This document shows, one piece after another, positions 13,661 to 25,800 of a DNA stretch of 64,000 bases. How positions within the stretch are numbered: position 1 is the first letter of the stretch; each line of letters opens with the position of its first letter. Location of the stretch: positions 913,267-977,266 of the forward strand of contig PTFA01000055.1 of the NCBI GenBank assembly GCA_003342895.1, read 5' to 3'. The stretch is from Casuarius casuarius. Taxonomy: Eukaryota > Chordata > Aves > Casuariiformes > Casuariidae. Under the pieces are notes generated by a model that saw only the letters and a program-made list of their open reading frames with translations, was not told the DNA's origin and searched no databases. A program made the position numbers and the translations under genes.

Positions 13661-13801
13661 CAAAAAAACAGAAGCTTTAACACATTCAGCATCAATAATA
13701 AGCCCTTTCTGCTGATGTTTAAATCTGTCTGTCTAATGCACGTAGAACACTGAGAGACAGATGTATTATGTTCTTCTCCTTTGAGGCAGCCCATTTGTTA
13801 T

Positions 13802-13975
13802 ATGTGTTATATAATATAATCTTATATTTGTTATAAATATAACATTACTGTAAATGTTTTAGTCTGTATGCAAATAACTGTATGCAAATATCAGTTATTA
13901 TATAAATATAATGTTATAAATATAACATAATATAACCATAAATATTTCTTAGTCTGTATGCAAGTAGTTTTCTTC
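13802..13975. repeat. AT-rich imperfect tandem duplication with paired octamer motifs
   Basis: The phrase GTTATAAATATAACAT begins at 13830 and again at 13913. The phrase TTAGTCTGTATGCAA recurs near 13859 and 13949. This defines two copies of an AT-rich unit of 83-90 bp that differ by a short indel. The first copy carries two octamer (POU-type) motifs ATGCAAAT, at 13868-13875 and 13882-13889. The flanks are TATA-rich low-complexity sequence. Confidence 0.7.
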
Positions 13976-15187
13976 TTATGATTACAGCATTTTCACACTG
14001 CTTTTATAAGAGGTAGGTAGTATGAAGTTCACAAGCCCTTTATTAATGTTGAAAGACTCAGTGAATACTTTTAAATAGCCAAATAATTTAAATGAATGTT
14101 TGTGGAACATCAAAGGACATCAAAGCAGTGAAGAACACTGAGTTCATTTAATTAAACATACAATCCAAAATGGGGTCAATGGAATGCAAAGGACACATTA
14201 TCTACCGGTCCCAGAGGAAAGTTACTTGGATGTTCTATCCATGTTTTATTCTCGTATTAGAAATATTCTAGATATGTATACCGACCAACACAGAGGTGCA
14301 TGTGTACCTGTAACTAAAACCAGTAGAACCAGGGTCAATCCTAACTACTAATTATTTAATAAAACTATAAATACAGTATGCTCTTGTGTCCACATTATTT
14401 TCAGAGTCTAAGAGAAGTTCTGCAGTGAGATTGTCATCACCCCATTATGTTTATAAATTATGCCATGTTTGTAGAAACTTGCACTCTCACTCAGGAAAAC
14501 TCAGCAGTATTGTTTTTGCAAAGCTTTTTCCTATGACTCTCTAAGGAATGCATAGTTAAACCAATCAGTTTATACCGGCAAATTTATACTTTTTGGCTGC
14601 TATTTCACGTTTATGGCATATATGTATCACAAACCCGATTTTCATCTTATTTTTGGAAATTATCAATTATCAATAGAGTAGCCTCCATTATAATTACTAC
14701 AGCAAATAAGTATAACACATTAAATACCAAATAAGAAAGATTACATTTCCAGTACAGCTTTGTATATAAGAACTTTTGATAACCTGTAGCTAGTTATCAC
14801 TGAAATAAAACTTCATGTGACAAATATTGCACAGTTTCCCAATTTTTAGAACATTTTTCCTAACTACATTTTTTTTCCACAAATACAGCATATATATATA
14901 TATTCTTCATCAGATGGCTACCTAAAAGTTTGAAAAGAGATCCAGTATCAAAATCTCATAATGCACAGAAAGACTCCCAGAGAAAAATGGTATGTATGTC
15001 TCACAAGACTCATTTTATCTGGATCCACACTGGTGTATAAGAATACGGATAGTTGTGTTTGGACTGAAGATTTCATCTGAAGTGGTTGCCTTTGTATTAT
15101 TAAAACAACCAGAAACCCACATGCATTTATTCATGCTAAAGCTTCAAAAGTAGAAGTGTTCAGAAGGAACCTGGCAGGATTCACAAG

Positions 15188-15262
15188 GTTGCGCGCGCCA
15201 GCAGAGCCGGAGCAGAGAACGTAGGCGCTGTAACTCCCATTGCACGCGCTTCCAAAAACGTG
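15188..15262. promoter_or_regulatory. Isolated CpG-rich mini-cluster, possible regulatory element
   Basis: Nine CpG dinucleotides lie within about 72 bases (for example GTTGCGCGCGCCAGC and GCACGCGCTTCC) in a region that otherwise has almost none for several kilobases. CpG is lost rapidly in methylated vertebrate DNA, so its retention suggests an unmethylated or protein-bound element, or a very recent insertion. GCGCGC-type cores resemble E2F/NRF1-class sites, but that is only a motif resemblance. It is too short to be a normal promoter CpG island. Confidence 0.3.
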
Positions 15263-16101
15263 CTCTGAGTGCTTGTTGCCCTACACCTGTCAAATGAGCA
15301 AGGTAAAAAGAGTGAAGACAGGAGTGGGTACATCTGATTAAAAAGGGGGCGTAAGCAATATTTAATTATACTAAACGACTTCGTTTCACAGTGTATTCCC
15401 TTGTTAATTTTACTTATCTTAGTGGAATTAACTTCACAGAGCTGTGTACCTGTGCTTTTTTTTTCTAGTCCAATACCTGTCTTTTAGAAAAAGCTGTTTA
15501 TATTGCTCATGCCCCACACCAGCACCTGAAAGGATCGAGACCCCAAAAAATTAACCAATGTCAGTGTAGGAACTACCGTTAGATATGTTTAGGAGTTATG
15601 CATCAAAGCTAGCTATAAATTTCTGAGGAATCTGGAACTGGGAGTCAATCTGAGAAAACAGGTCTAGGTTCGGTTTAGTTCAAGGTTTGGCAGAATACTT
15701 TGAATCAATTCATCTAGCCAAATTCTGAACAAATATAGGGTCTTTAATTAAAAGAACGAGAAGCATGAGACAGAGGAGGTGAGAGAAGGAAAAGAGAGAA
15801 ACAGTCAAAAATTTAGTACTTAGCAAAATAATGTTTAGCTTTATTTACACAAAATAGAAAAGCTCCAACAGTAGAAACTGCCTTGTTTGGCTACCAGTTA
15901 AAACATTCCACTTGAATAGGGAATACTCAACTTTAAATCATTACTGACCCTTGTGTTTAATCCTGCATACACACTGGAATATGAAAGTTCATGTGAGAGA
16001 CTGACTCATCACAGAATAGCAAGTTTCTCCTCTCCCTCCTCAGGTGAACTCCTTACTACTAATATGTCTTACTATTTTCTATTTTCTTTCTTTTTAATGA
16101 G

Positions 16102-16246
16102 ATAATCCATTGGGGATATGATGATTTTGAAAGTAGCTTTGATGATATTGGTAAAAATTTTGACTTTGAGGAATCGGTATTTCCTGATGAAATTAATTAC
16201 CCAAATCTTTTTTAAAGCTAAGCAATCAACAGATACTAAGACTATG
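16102..16246 (+). other. Exon-like segment with short acidic C-terminal-like frame
   Basis: A pyrimidine-rich tract (ATTTTCTTTCTTTTTAATGAG) ends in AG at 16101, and a strong donor (ACTATG|GTGAGT) follows 16246, giving a 145-base exon-like unit. One frame is open from 16102 to a TAA at 16213-16215, 37 codons, with an acidic, aromatic peptide including WGYDDFESSFDDIG and ending EINYPNLF. There is no start codon in this segment, so if real it would be a terminal coding exon with its stop 31 bases upstream of the donor. The antisense strand is also open here, which lowers confidence. No family was recognised. Confidence 0.15.
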
Positions 16247-19200
16247 GTGAGTATTGCATAGCTACAGTGAAATATATTTATTTCCAAGGCCTAGTTTTGT
16301 GCATTATCCATGAGCATTATATTTATGATTTTATAAAAATTCTGTTTCTCATACAGCTATTCAGTTCAAGTCATTTAATTGTGCTCAACCCAGGATGCTG
16401 ACATATGATGAAGCTGGGCAAATACTGTTTTAGTTATAAATGTGACTGAATGTAGTTTCCTTGTGAAGAAAAAAATTCACAGTAGTTCTTGTTGGGCAAA
16501 TGTCCTCAAGATTTCCAAACATTGTTTAGAACCTCCAGCACATGCAAGATAAGTCTTTCTCTCACTTCTCAGTTACAATGAATCATTATTCCTGGTGGCA
16601 TTCATTGGCTTAACTCTCAACAGCTTTCTGTAGAAGTCATCATTGACATGAAATTCATTGCAGGTGTAATTAAATACCTTTCACCTATGGATTTCAGACA
16701 GACTACTACATAAAATAAATATCTTTTTTACTAGGGGTCCTCTGAAAGAAATGCTGTGAACATTTCTGGGCACAGAAACATTTGTCTTTACTCTGCATGA
16801 AAATGCAACAGCGCTTAAAGGACAAAAGAAAAGTGTCTTGTTAATTTGAGACTGCCATGCCACTTATTTTGCCCCTTATTTCAGATTCCCGACAGTAACT
16901 ACAGTGCTCTCAGCAGTTCCAGTTCAGATCCTGGTTTCCATATCTTGGGTGCATGACTCAGAACATATACTACTGAATCCACTAAAAACCAGCTTTAAAG
17001 CAATTTTTCCTTCCCCAAAATTCAGGCAGGACAGTGCTGGCAGTGGTTCAATCCAACCGAATATAATTAAACTGAAAGCAATTTTTAGCAAGCACAGCTC
17101 CATGCTGTCTCTGCTAGGTGCTTGTCACGCTTTCATAACAACATAGCCCTCATTAGGCCAGATACAAATAATGTTTTTCTAATTTTTTTCTACTATTATT
17201 TTGGGGTCTTCTATCCAGAGTAAAGGATTTGAAAGGGCTGTTGGCTGATATTGGATAACTGAATTGTGTGAATCAACTCTAAGCCTCAGGCTCCGTTGCC
17301 TGCTTCTGGAGCACTGGATTACTACCCTCCAATACCATATGTAAGTTTTTTGTTTCCCTGTTTTTAAACTGCTAAAGTGGGCACATCAGATAACTGAATT
17401 TCATCATATTTGCACACACAAATATTCCCATTTGGAAATATTTGAGCAAGTTCATCTTTTGTACTCATACATGACACTAAATTGAATGCATAATTTAGTA
17501 CTTATTTTCAGAACAAATAGCCTGGAAAAATTGCATGCACAATTGATAGTAATTTGAGTGTGCAACCTAAGGTTGGAACTTATTAACATATTCATTCTGT
17601 CTAAACTCCATGTGCAAATTCAAACCGTTCTCTTTGAAACAAAGATTGTACCAGGCAGCAGGACATCAGCATCAATCATATCAAACCCAATAGTAGCTGC
17701 AGTGCCTAATGCTGGAACAGGAAGTAGTGCAAGCATCCTGTGTCCTATAATACAATCAATAAATTCCAGAAAAAGAAACAATATGGATATCAGATCAGTG
17801 TACAGTAAAACTAAGAATGAAATTCAGGGAGATGTCACAGTAAAGTGTGAAGACAATTATTTAAATTCACAAATCTATGGAATCAAAAGTTTTTGAAAAT
17901 ATTTTAAAGTAAAACAGCTTTTATCATTATGACAGGTAGTAAATTATTTCATATTTCTACAAAAAAGTCATTGCTTTGTCTGAAGTGTTCAAGTCGAGAA
18001 CAACCAAGCCCCAGCAGCAGAAAAAAATTATCTATGCAATAAGCTACTGCAGTTTTAACATATTTTTTAAAGTGAATGAAATTGTCCATAAGAGAACCAA
18101 AGTACCTTTAGGCTGTTGACCTCCTATCTTTATTAAGTGGAAATTTATATTTAGGGTAAACACAGTTCACGCTGCAAATTTGGGCAACTTTTGATACCAA
18201 ACTTTACAGCAGTCATCAGAATAATCATGTAGGCGTGCTTCAGGAATATAGGTGAATTAAGAGATAAAATCTCATCGAGGAACAAGAATCATGATTATTT
18301 TTTACCTTCTGCAAGAAATCAGAAAGTACAGAAATATAAATATGGAGATCCTGATGTGAGATAGGTATACATGCACTGAACTGAGAAGAGACCTCGTATA
18401 TAGAACAGAATTCCTTAGACAGCCACCTATCTTGTGTGAGGGCAATGATATCATACTATTTTCTTAATTAATATCTATAAAATAAAGAAGGCATAGCAAC
18501 AGAACATACATATGAAAAAACAGTATAGTAACATTTATGAAATGTTCATGCTGACACAAAAACATATACAATACCATAAAACCTTCTTAAACAAATAACT
18601 GACAAATCAAGGAACCTGCTAAAAGTATAAATTCACTATGAACCAAGGTTATGTATTTAATAGTACAGTTTTGCCGAGTATGTCTTTCAGCGTTGATGCA
18701 TTACGTAAGAGGATTTGACAAGGTTACAATTTGTGTTACTAATGGAAATTCTTTTCAAGAATTAACCTTTAGGCTATAAAGAATGACAGATATTCAAATA
18801 TTCTCAAATGAGTATTTGAATTGAAAATTTCTATTCATTTTTGCTCCCCAACAGAACTTCCATCCTGCATTGCAGTGTGTCATACACACAATTGAATTCT
18901 TAGCAGCTGCCATTCAAGGGAGTTGCAGAGGACCATTTGAAAGTAATATTTTGCTCTGTGTGACATCTCATTTTTTTCTCCTCAGAAATCATAATTTTTT
19001 TACACACCTAGTAGTCTTCCTAACAGGAAACCAGCTCTGCCTGTCATTTTGATTGGGGAGGAACCTTGTTTTCCAGGTCAGTGGCTTGAATCCTGGAGAC
19101 AAGATATTCATGAGGGACCTGTGTGGGGAATTTACATCTCAGAGCAGAGTTTTCCTCTCCATTTGTCAGCGTGCCAGGTCAGTGAGCTGCTCTCTTGTCA

Positions 19201-19790
19201 GAGGGAAGATAATGGCTGCTGCATTGCCTCCTGCTTATTACACACTCAGTGCATCTGACCTTCATGTGAGACCCCCAAAGCATTCTGATTTTTGGCTTTC
19301 CTCATATCCTAACTCAAGTCCCCTTTTAAATGAACCTACAGTCTGAAATGTGACTTTGGGTAACACTTCCTTTTTTGCCTCCAACTACTATATTTTAACA
19401 TTCAAATCCCATTCCTTTATTTCGTAAAAGAGTGGGACACTTGCATTTATTGTCATTTCAGTGGGGAGAAACAGTATTGCTACAGACAAAACTGTACAAT
19501 ATTCTTATTTGTTAACAATTGCAGCATCCTTTAACCACTATTACATTGTATTATTATAACCATATTATCTGTAGCTGTATCCATTTTTCTTAACTCTTCT
19601 ACAGTTTACAAAAAATAATAATGCATGACTTTATTCTGAGTTCCTGCATTTAGAAAAAAATACATATTTCTTACTGTAAATCTGTTACTTATAATCTGTT
19701 ATGCTATCATACACTAAGTGTTTTTTATGTTAAATATACAGAAAAGTCAGGGGCTACAAAGGTGAATACTAAGCTTTGATTTTTTTAAGA

Positions 19791-19861
19791 CCTGATCTAA
19801 CTCCATTCAAGTCAACCACAGGACTGCTATTTTATATCACTTGGCTATGGATCTGGCCCTT
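19791..19861. repeat. Ancient interspersed repeat remnant (sauropsid/amniote type)
   Basis: The phrases CCTGATCTAACTCCATTCAA, AGTCAA and GGATCTGGCCC, in this order and spacing, resemble an old repeat very common in turtles, crocodiles and birds, whose consensus contains paired complementary AAGTCAATGG-type segments between CTGATCC and GGATCAGGCCC. The copy is short and diverged. I recognise the pattern, not a specific named family. Confidence 0.45.
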
Positions 19862-22800
19862 TCTTCATAAAGATTAGCAGGATGCGTCATGTGAATTGGC
19901 AAGTTAACTGTTCTATAGAAATAAAGTCTATATGACCAATTCCATTACAAAATCAAGTTAGGGTGCCACAAAAATGTATTTAAGATTCAAATATCTCTGT
20001 AACATGAAAGATCTGATGAGGACAAGGGTTTTTTATACATATATAAATGATCTAGTGATAGGGATGCTTTTGGAGTAAATAATGCTACCTCAGTTGGGAA
20101 AGTTGAGTGATTTTCATGACAAAAACGTATTTAAAAGTTTTCGAATTTTTCTTTAGAAATCCAATCTTAGTTGTTTCACATTCTTAGTTTCCTTCATGCT
20201 TTTGTATTCTACACAAGGAAATTTTCTAATCAATATTGCCTCCGACGACAGATGAAGCTAGTGTCATTCACTGGAAAATGTTATGGCCACACATTCCAGT
20301 TCATCGTAGCGCTGCACTGTAACACTTAGTCAACAGATCAACACACTTATAGTATGACTGACTCTCCAATTAGTCTTTCTTCAGTGTAAACAATTCCATA
20401 TACTGGAACTTAAAAAGGATGAGGTCTTCCTAAAAATGGTGTAAAGGGGTTCCAAGGAGATGTTTACCCTTCAAAGATAACAATGTTAAAAGGAAAATAA
20501 GTATGGGTACTGTTGACTTATACATAGAAATTTCAATTCATTTTCAGGGTTTTTTTTTAATGGAAGCATTCAGATTCCCAATTAAAATATAAAATAAAAT
20601 TATTCCAGAGCCAAATCCCACTAATTATGTTTTATAACTCTTCTTTGAATTTGAAAAGTTCAGTTTGGTCTTCACAACTACATATTGGGAGATTAGATCA
20701 TGTCTTTTGATATATACAATGGTGAATGTTATCTGGGGCAGATGATAAGTCAGGCAGATCATCAGTCTGTTCTGATGTGAGGATGCCTCAGTATCCTGCC
20801 CTTTTGCACAATGGGTGCATTGACCAGCGTCAACACACCTAGGCAACTCCCTGAAACAATTAACAATTAAGCAAATACTTCAGAGATAACTGAAACAGGA
20901 TGAACCTTTGGCGAATGCTACTGGTGTAATGATACCTCTTCCGAATATAGCGATGAAAAACAGATCCTTAAAAAAAAAAGGGAATACATACACTTTGTGT
21001 TCAAAATCCTACAACCTACTTTCCAGTCTGATTTGTCTCATCTCTAATCTGGGGTGAGGGTTCCACTGAAAGAGCCTAAAAAAAATCTTGAACAACACTT
21101 GATTTGGGGAAACTTTGTTTTTTTATGGAAGAAAGGAGGGAAAAATACAGAATACAATCCCATCATAATTCATAATGATAATTCATAATTCATAGTTCAT
21201 AATTGAGTTCCAAAATCTATAATCACTCCACTGGGGAATAAATAAATCCTAATAATAGCTGAATTGTTTTATATTATTTCTACTTACTGTATGATGTTCA
21301 ATTTACTGAATCTTAATGAATATTTACTGAATAATACAGAATTCAGATAGGATTTTTAACATAGTAAGAGATGGAAGAGTCTGAAGAGTGCCTGGTATTT
21401 ACATTTTCAGAGAATGTAGGAGTATCTAATATACAAGAAAAAATGCTACTGAAGAGAAATACAAATCTATTTGAAAAAAATAAACAAACACAATAAAAGT
21501 TCAACAAGAAGTACAGTGTATTTGTATATCAGTATAACCATAAGATTGCTATTTTGCATTTTAGAATATCAGTTCAGTGCTTTATTTTCTTGCAATTATT
21601 TGAAAATAATCTGGATAACTTTACAATCAAGGTATTTCCTCTTGGCTCCCTGGTATACACCAGGCTGCCTGAGGAGATGATCGACATCCTAAGGTGTCCA
21701 CAGCATAATCAGTCTGAAGAGCCTCCAGTATTAAAATTCTAACTAATGATAATCAAAAAGAAACAAAAACAATAACAAGGTTGTGTAAAAAAAAACAGCA
21801 GACAAAATGCTATATCTGATTTAATGGAGCAGGTAGATAATTTGTCTATATGCTGCTAATATGCATTCCTGAGGTATGTCTCTTTTATATAAGTAAAAGA
21901 GACTCCCCAGGTGTTTCCTACTGCAGAAAAGACCAACTTGTACATAGGGAAGACTCTTGTCAGTACAAACTGCTCATGCAGATGCAGAAATAATCACATA
22001 GTGCAGTGTTTTGTACATAGTTGAGACAATTAGGAGATGTTTTGTATGTAGTTTATAACAACCAATAAAGATGAATTATGCACATGCTGGAATGGTCACA
22101 TAAGACCACAGGCCAGCTGGTTTATAAGAATTAGGCATGGGAATAGTTTGCTGACACTTGCAGTGGAGACTCCCATCACTGTCCAGTCAGCAACCAATCA
22201 TCGAGTTTGGGACTCCTGCTTCCCCAACACAAGCATTGCCCTATGCCAATAGCCCAAGATTTTTTTAAAAAAAATCTCTGCGCAGCAGCTGGTGTAATCT
22301 AATGCTGGTGAAAGTCCTGCTTTGAAATGAATTATTATAATTTGGAGAATGAAGCATCAGCTAGATGACAAGAGAGGAAGATGCGAGAGATGTCTGTCGA
22401 GATGCATGGCAAGTCCTGTGTTTCAGTAAAATATTGTTTTGGTGGCAGGGAATGAGCATAGTTAGGCGTGAGATGTTCTTTTCTTCTGACAGTAGAACTC
22501 AGACAGTACAGCTTCAGTGGTGTTATTGCTGGAAGTAAGTAAACGTGCAAATCTGTGGTGACTTGTAAGAAAAGAGACCTTGCCCACTGGGCTAGTTTTC
22601 CCAGACTCTCAGAGCTACTCCTTAAAACAAATTTTCAGACCAACTTTGGAGTGTATCACTGATGCACAGTACAACTTTTATGAGTGCTTTTTACAATAAA
22701 GGACCAAAGAGGGGTTGAAATGAGATTATAAGAGAAAGAATATTCCCTGAAAGTCTGACTAATTCATATTATGTCTAATGAATTTTCAGAAGGTGAGCAA

Positions 22801-25800
22801 GTATAATTGCAGGGAGTATAAAGGATATATACTTTATTTCCTCTTATTTATCCGAACCTTTCAGGACTTTTAAAAAGCACTGAAGTCACACAGGACTCCT
22901 TTATGCCCCAGACACAGACTCACACACCTTGTAAAAGCCTCTACAGCACAATATCCTACTGAATAAGACATCAGACTGTGATCTGGATGCACCTGCAGAA
23001 GCCACAACATTTCCACTTCTGCAAAACTTAAGAGGAAAAGACCAATCATCTCATTATCTCTTAGAAAGAAAATGTGCTTCTGTAAAGTAAATTGAGTAAA
23101 CTTCCAGGGACTTGCTTCAGCTGGCCTTTACTCACTTTTGTTTCTTGTTATGATCTCCAAAGCACAACTTTGTCACAAAAAGATTCTTCCTAATGCCAAC
23201 ATAAAACTTCTCTTGAAAAGAACAAGGGTTCCTTTGTCTTTCCACAAGTCCTGCAGAAAGATGGAAATGGTTACTGCCAAACTCCTGACACTAATAAGTG
23301 GCACCACAAAACTGGGCAACAAAAATGCTTCAAAACCACATCTAACATTATGCTATGCCACATTTGACACGAATTAGGCAAAATGAAAGATTATGTATAT
23401 TGGCAAAGGTATTTCAATATTCTATTCCTTGACAGCCTGGAGCATGAACTCCACTATCTATGGATAAGCCAAGGCCCAAGGAGCTGCGTAACTCTGTTCA
23501 GAGTATAAATTAATTTCTCATGAGTAGATCTTCCATGCCTAGTGTGCCCTTATCTTATCGGTACAGTATATGAAACAGTGTTCATGTTAAATCTAGAACT
23601 AGAATGAAATAACTCATTCTACGAAGTCCACTTAATAACCATCAAAGACAAACTGCTTTTGATGACATCTCGATTTGAACCATACCTAATAACTGTGTCC
23701 TTAAACAGCCTGTCCCTTAGACAACAGGTCGATTTAACAAAACATCCATCTTGTATAGTACTGCTGAAAGTTCCAAAAGAAATGTGAAAAAGCTTAGGTT
23801 TTCCACAGCTAACACATTCACCTCCTGTCCTTGAAGGAGCCTCAAAACTAACTTATATCATATTTATTTAGGCCAGGGGATAGTGTCTGTGCGAAACTAT
23901 TTCAACAGCAAAACAGCAAGCACAAATCCATTAAAATGAAAAATTCCTTCCTCAGAGAAGTCATTAACTCTTCTGAATGAAGTGTTTCATTTGGAAGAAG
24001 GGACAATTTTAGACTGATTTTAATCTTCCCAAAAGAAAAAGGTATTATTTAATTACTTATTGTACTTATCTAATTATTTTCTATTGTTACCTAATTTTTC
24101 CCAGGTATTTTGTCGGAAATCATGAGGAATCTTCCTCAAATAAAATAGGCTTCCATGACTTTCATTTTTGCTATACAACCTAAGTTTTCAATATGATGAA
24201 CAAAGAGCAAAGCAATACAGACAACATGTCAAATTAATGCACTACTGTGATACGTAGGAAGGATTTAGAGATGTTATGTAGAAATGAAATAAATCAAATG
24301 TAAAAGAAAAGTTAATTAATCAGAAGCAAAAATTATTTAGAAGAAAAAACAGCAAGAAAATTACCTATTAGAACAGAAATTTTATACTAACTACTTATGC
24401 CTACTAAAAGAGTTGAGACTAAATGTGTGTAAATGAGAACCTCTTTCTAATCAAAGAGAAGGTCCAAAGTATGTTGGACAGCTTGTTTTTGCAATGATAT
24501 GCTTTTGTACGAAATAGCCTCTTTTCCTCAGCACACTGCCATGACAGGAGCATTATCCCCGTGACTTGCATCTACACGTGAGCCCTGGGTGAAGTTTTGT
24601 GGGTTTTCGTATTTGTCCTACATTTCCTCTTTTCAACTGGCTACTTCCAGTTCAGGACACAGCCCTAAAACCTCCAGGAGAGTCTTTTATTATTGTCCTC
24701 ATTCAAACCCAACTACATTCAATAAAGACTTTTTTAAAGAGCTTTAAGTTTATCTCTTCTTTTGGTTTGATTCATCCATGCAGGCAACAGACTGCAATAA
24801 AACATTTGGATGAAATGGTCATATCAGTTTATAAGTTACAGAAGCATAACTAGTGATACCATTACTGCTTCCATTGAGTAATGCGTTCAAAATCAGTTGT
24901 GAGACTCATCTCACCTTTATCTTATTCAGTACAGATGGCTGAGAGGTTTTTTGAATAGTCAGTGAAAAATAGAGCATTTTTCTAAACACATCAAGTTACT
25001 TTTAAATCCCACTTTTCTGCATAAGGCCTAGGCTATATTTAACTTGGATAAACAGTGCTGGGACTAATACCAGAACATCTATCTTGGAACAAATTTTGAA
25101 AAAAAAGCTAACTTGTGATAGACTGGTCGAAAGGAAAGGATCTACTCATATCACTCATTCACCTATAACATCTGTAAAGTGATATGCTTGCTTTCATGCT
25201 TTCAGGTATTAAGAGAACCTAAATTACTGATAGTTGCCAACCAGCAGTTTCTGTGAAATAATAATCTACAGAATAAGTAGTGATGGTAAAGACACCACGC
25301 ACAAAATATAATGCTCATTACTTGCTTTGTGCAATAAAATTTCTGTGGCCAACACAGCTGTCCATAAAAGATCTTCAGAAGCTGACTTGAGACAAGAGAA
25401 GAAAAAGTTTGTTCCTATAAGGAATAAACATATTGGAGAATAAAAATCACTTATCAAAAAGAGGCAAAGGTTAGTCAAAGCCATTGATAAATGTATTAGA
25501 GAATGAAATAGAGGCAGTCTACACAATATGCATAGCCATACATTATTAACAACTAATAAATTATTCCACTTTGGGGAGGGGAGAGAAAAAATGGACTGAA
25601 ATAGACTGAGTTAGTACCATGCATGAAATAATATTTTTTTGAGAAATTCTTGATATTTTATCTTGCAATCTAATATATAGTGATTATATGGTAGCATACC
25701 ACCAGACTGAAGAAATTTTGTTATTACTCTCAGATTTTTATGGAATCATCTCTCATTTTAAATGATCATCATGAAAAAAGAATGCTGTTGTAAAGACAAG

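Larger units (their letters stand above)
13976..19790. other. AT-rich non-coding sequence with a small CpG cluster and one exon-like segment
   Basis: There is no identified gene or repeat. It contains the CpG cluster at 15188-15262 and an exon-like segment at 16102-16246, both listed separately. Open frames elsewhere (for example 17558-17896 and 19053-19346) show no recognisable domain and are treated as chance. Confidence 0.5.

Noticed and set aside
21990..22300. Solo LTR of an endogenous retrovirus
   Set aside because: CCAATAAAG and TATA-like phrases are present, but there are no TG...CA boundaries, target-site duplication, primer-binding site or second LTR.
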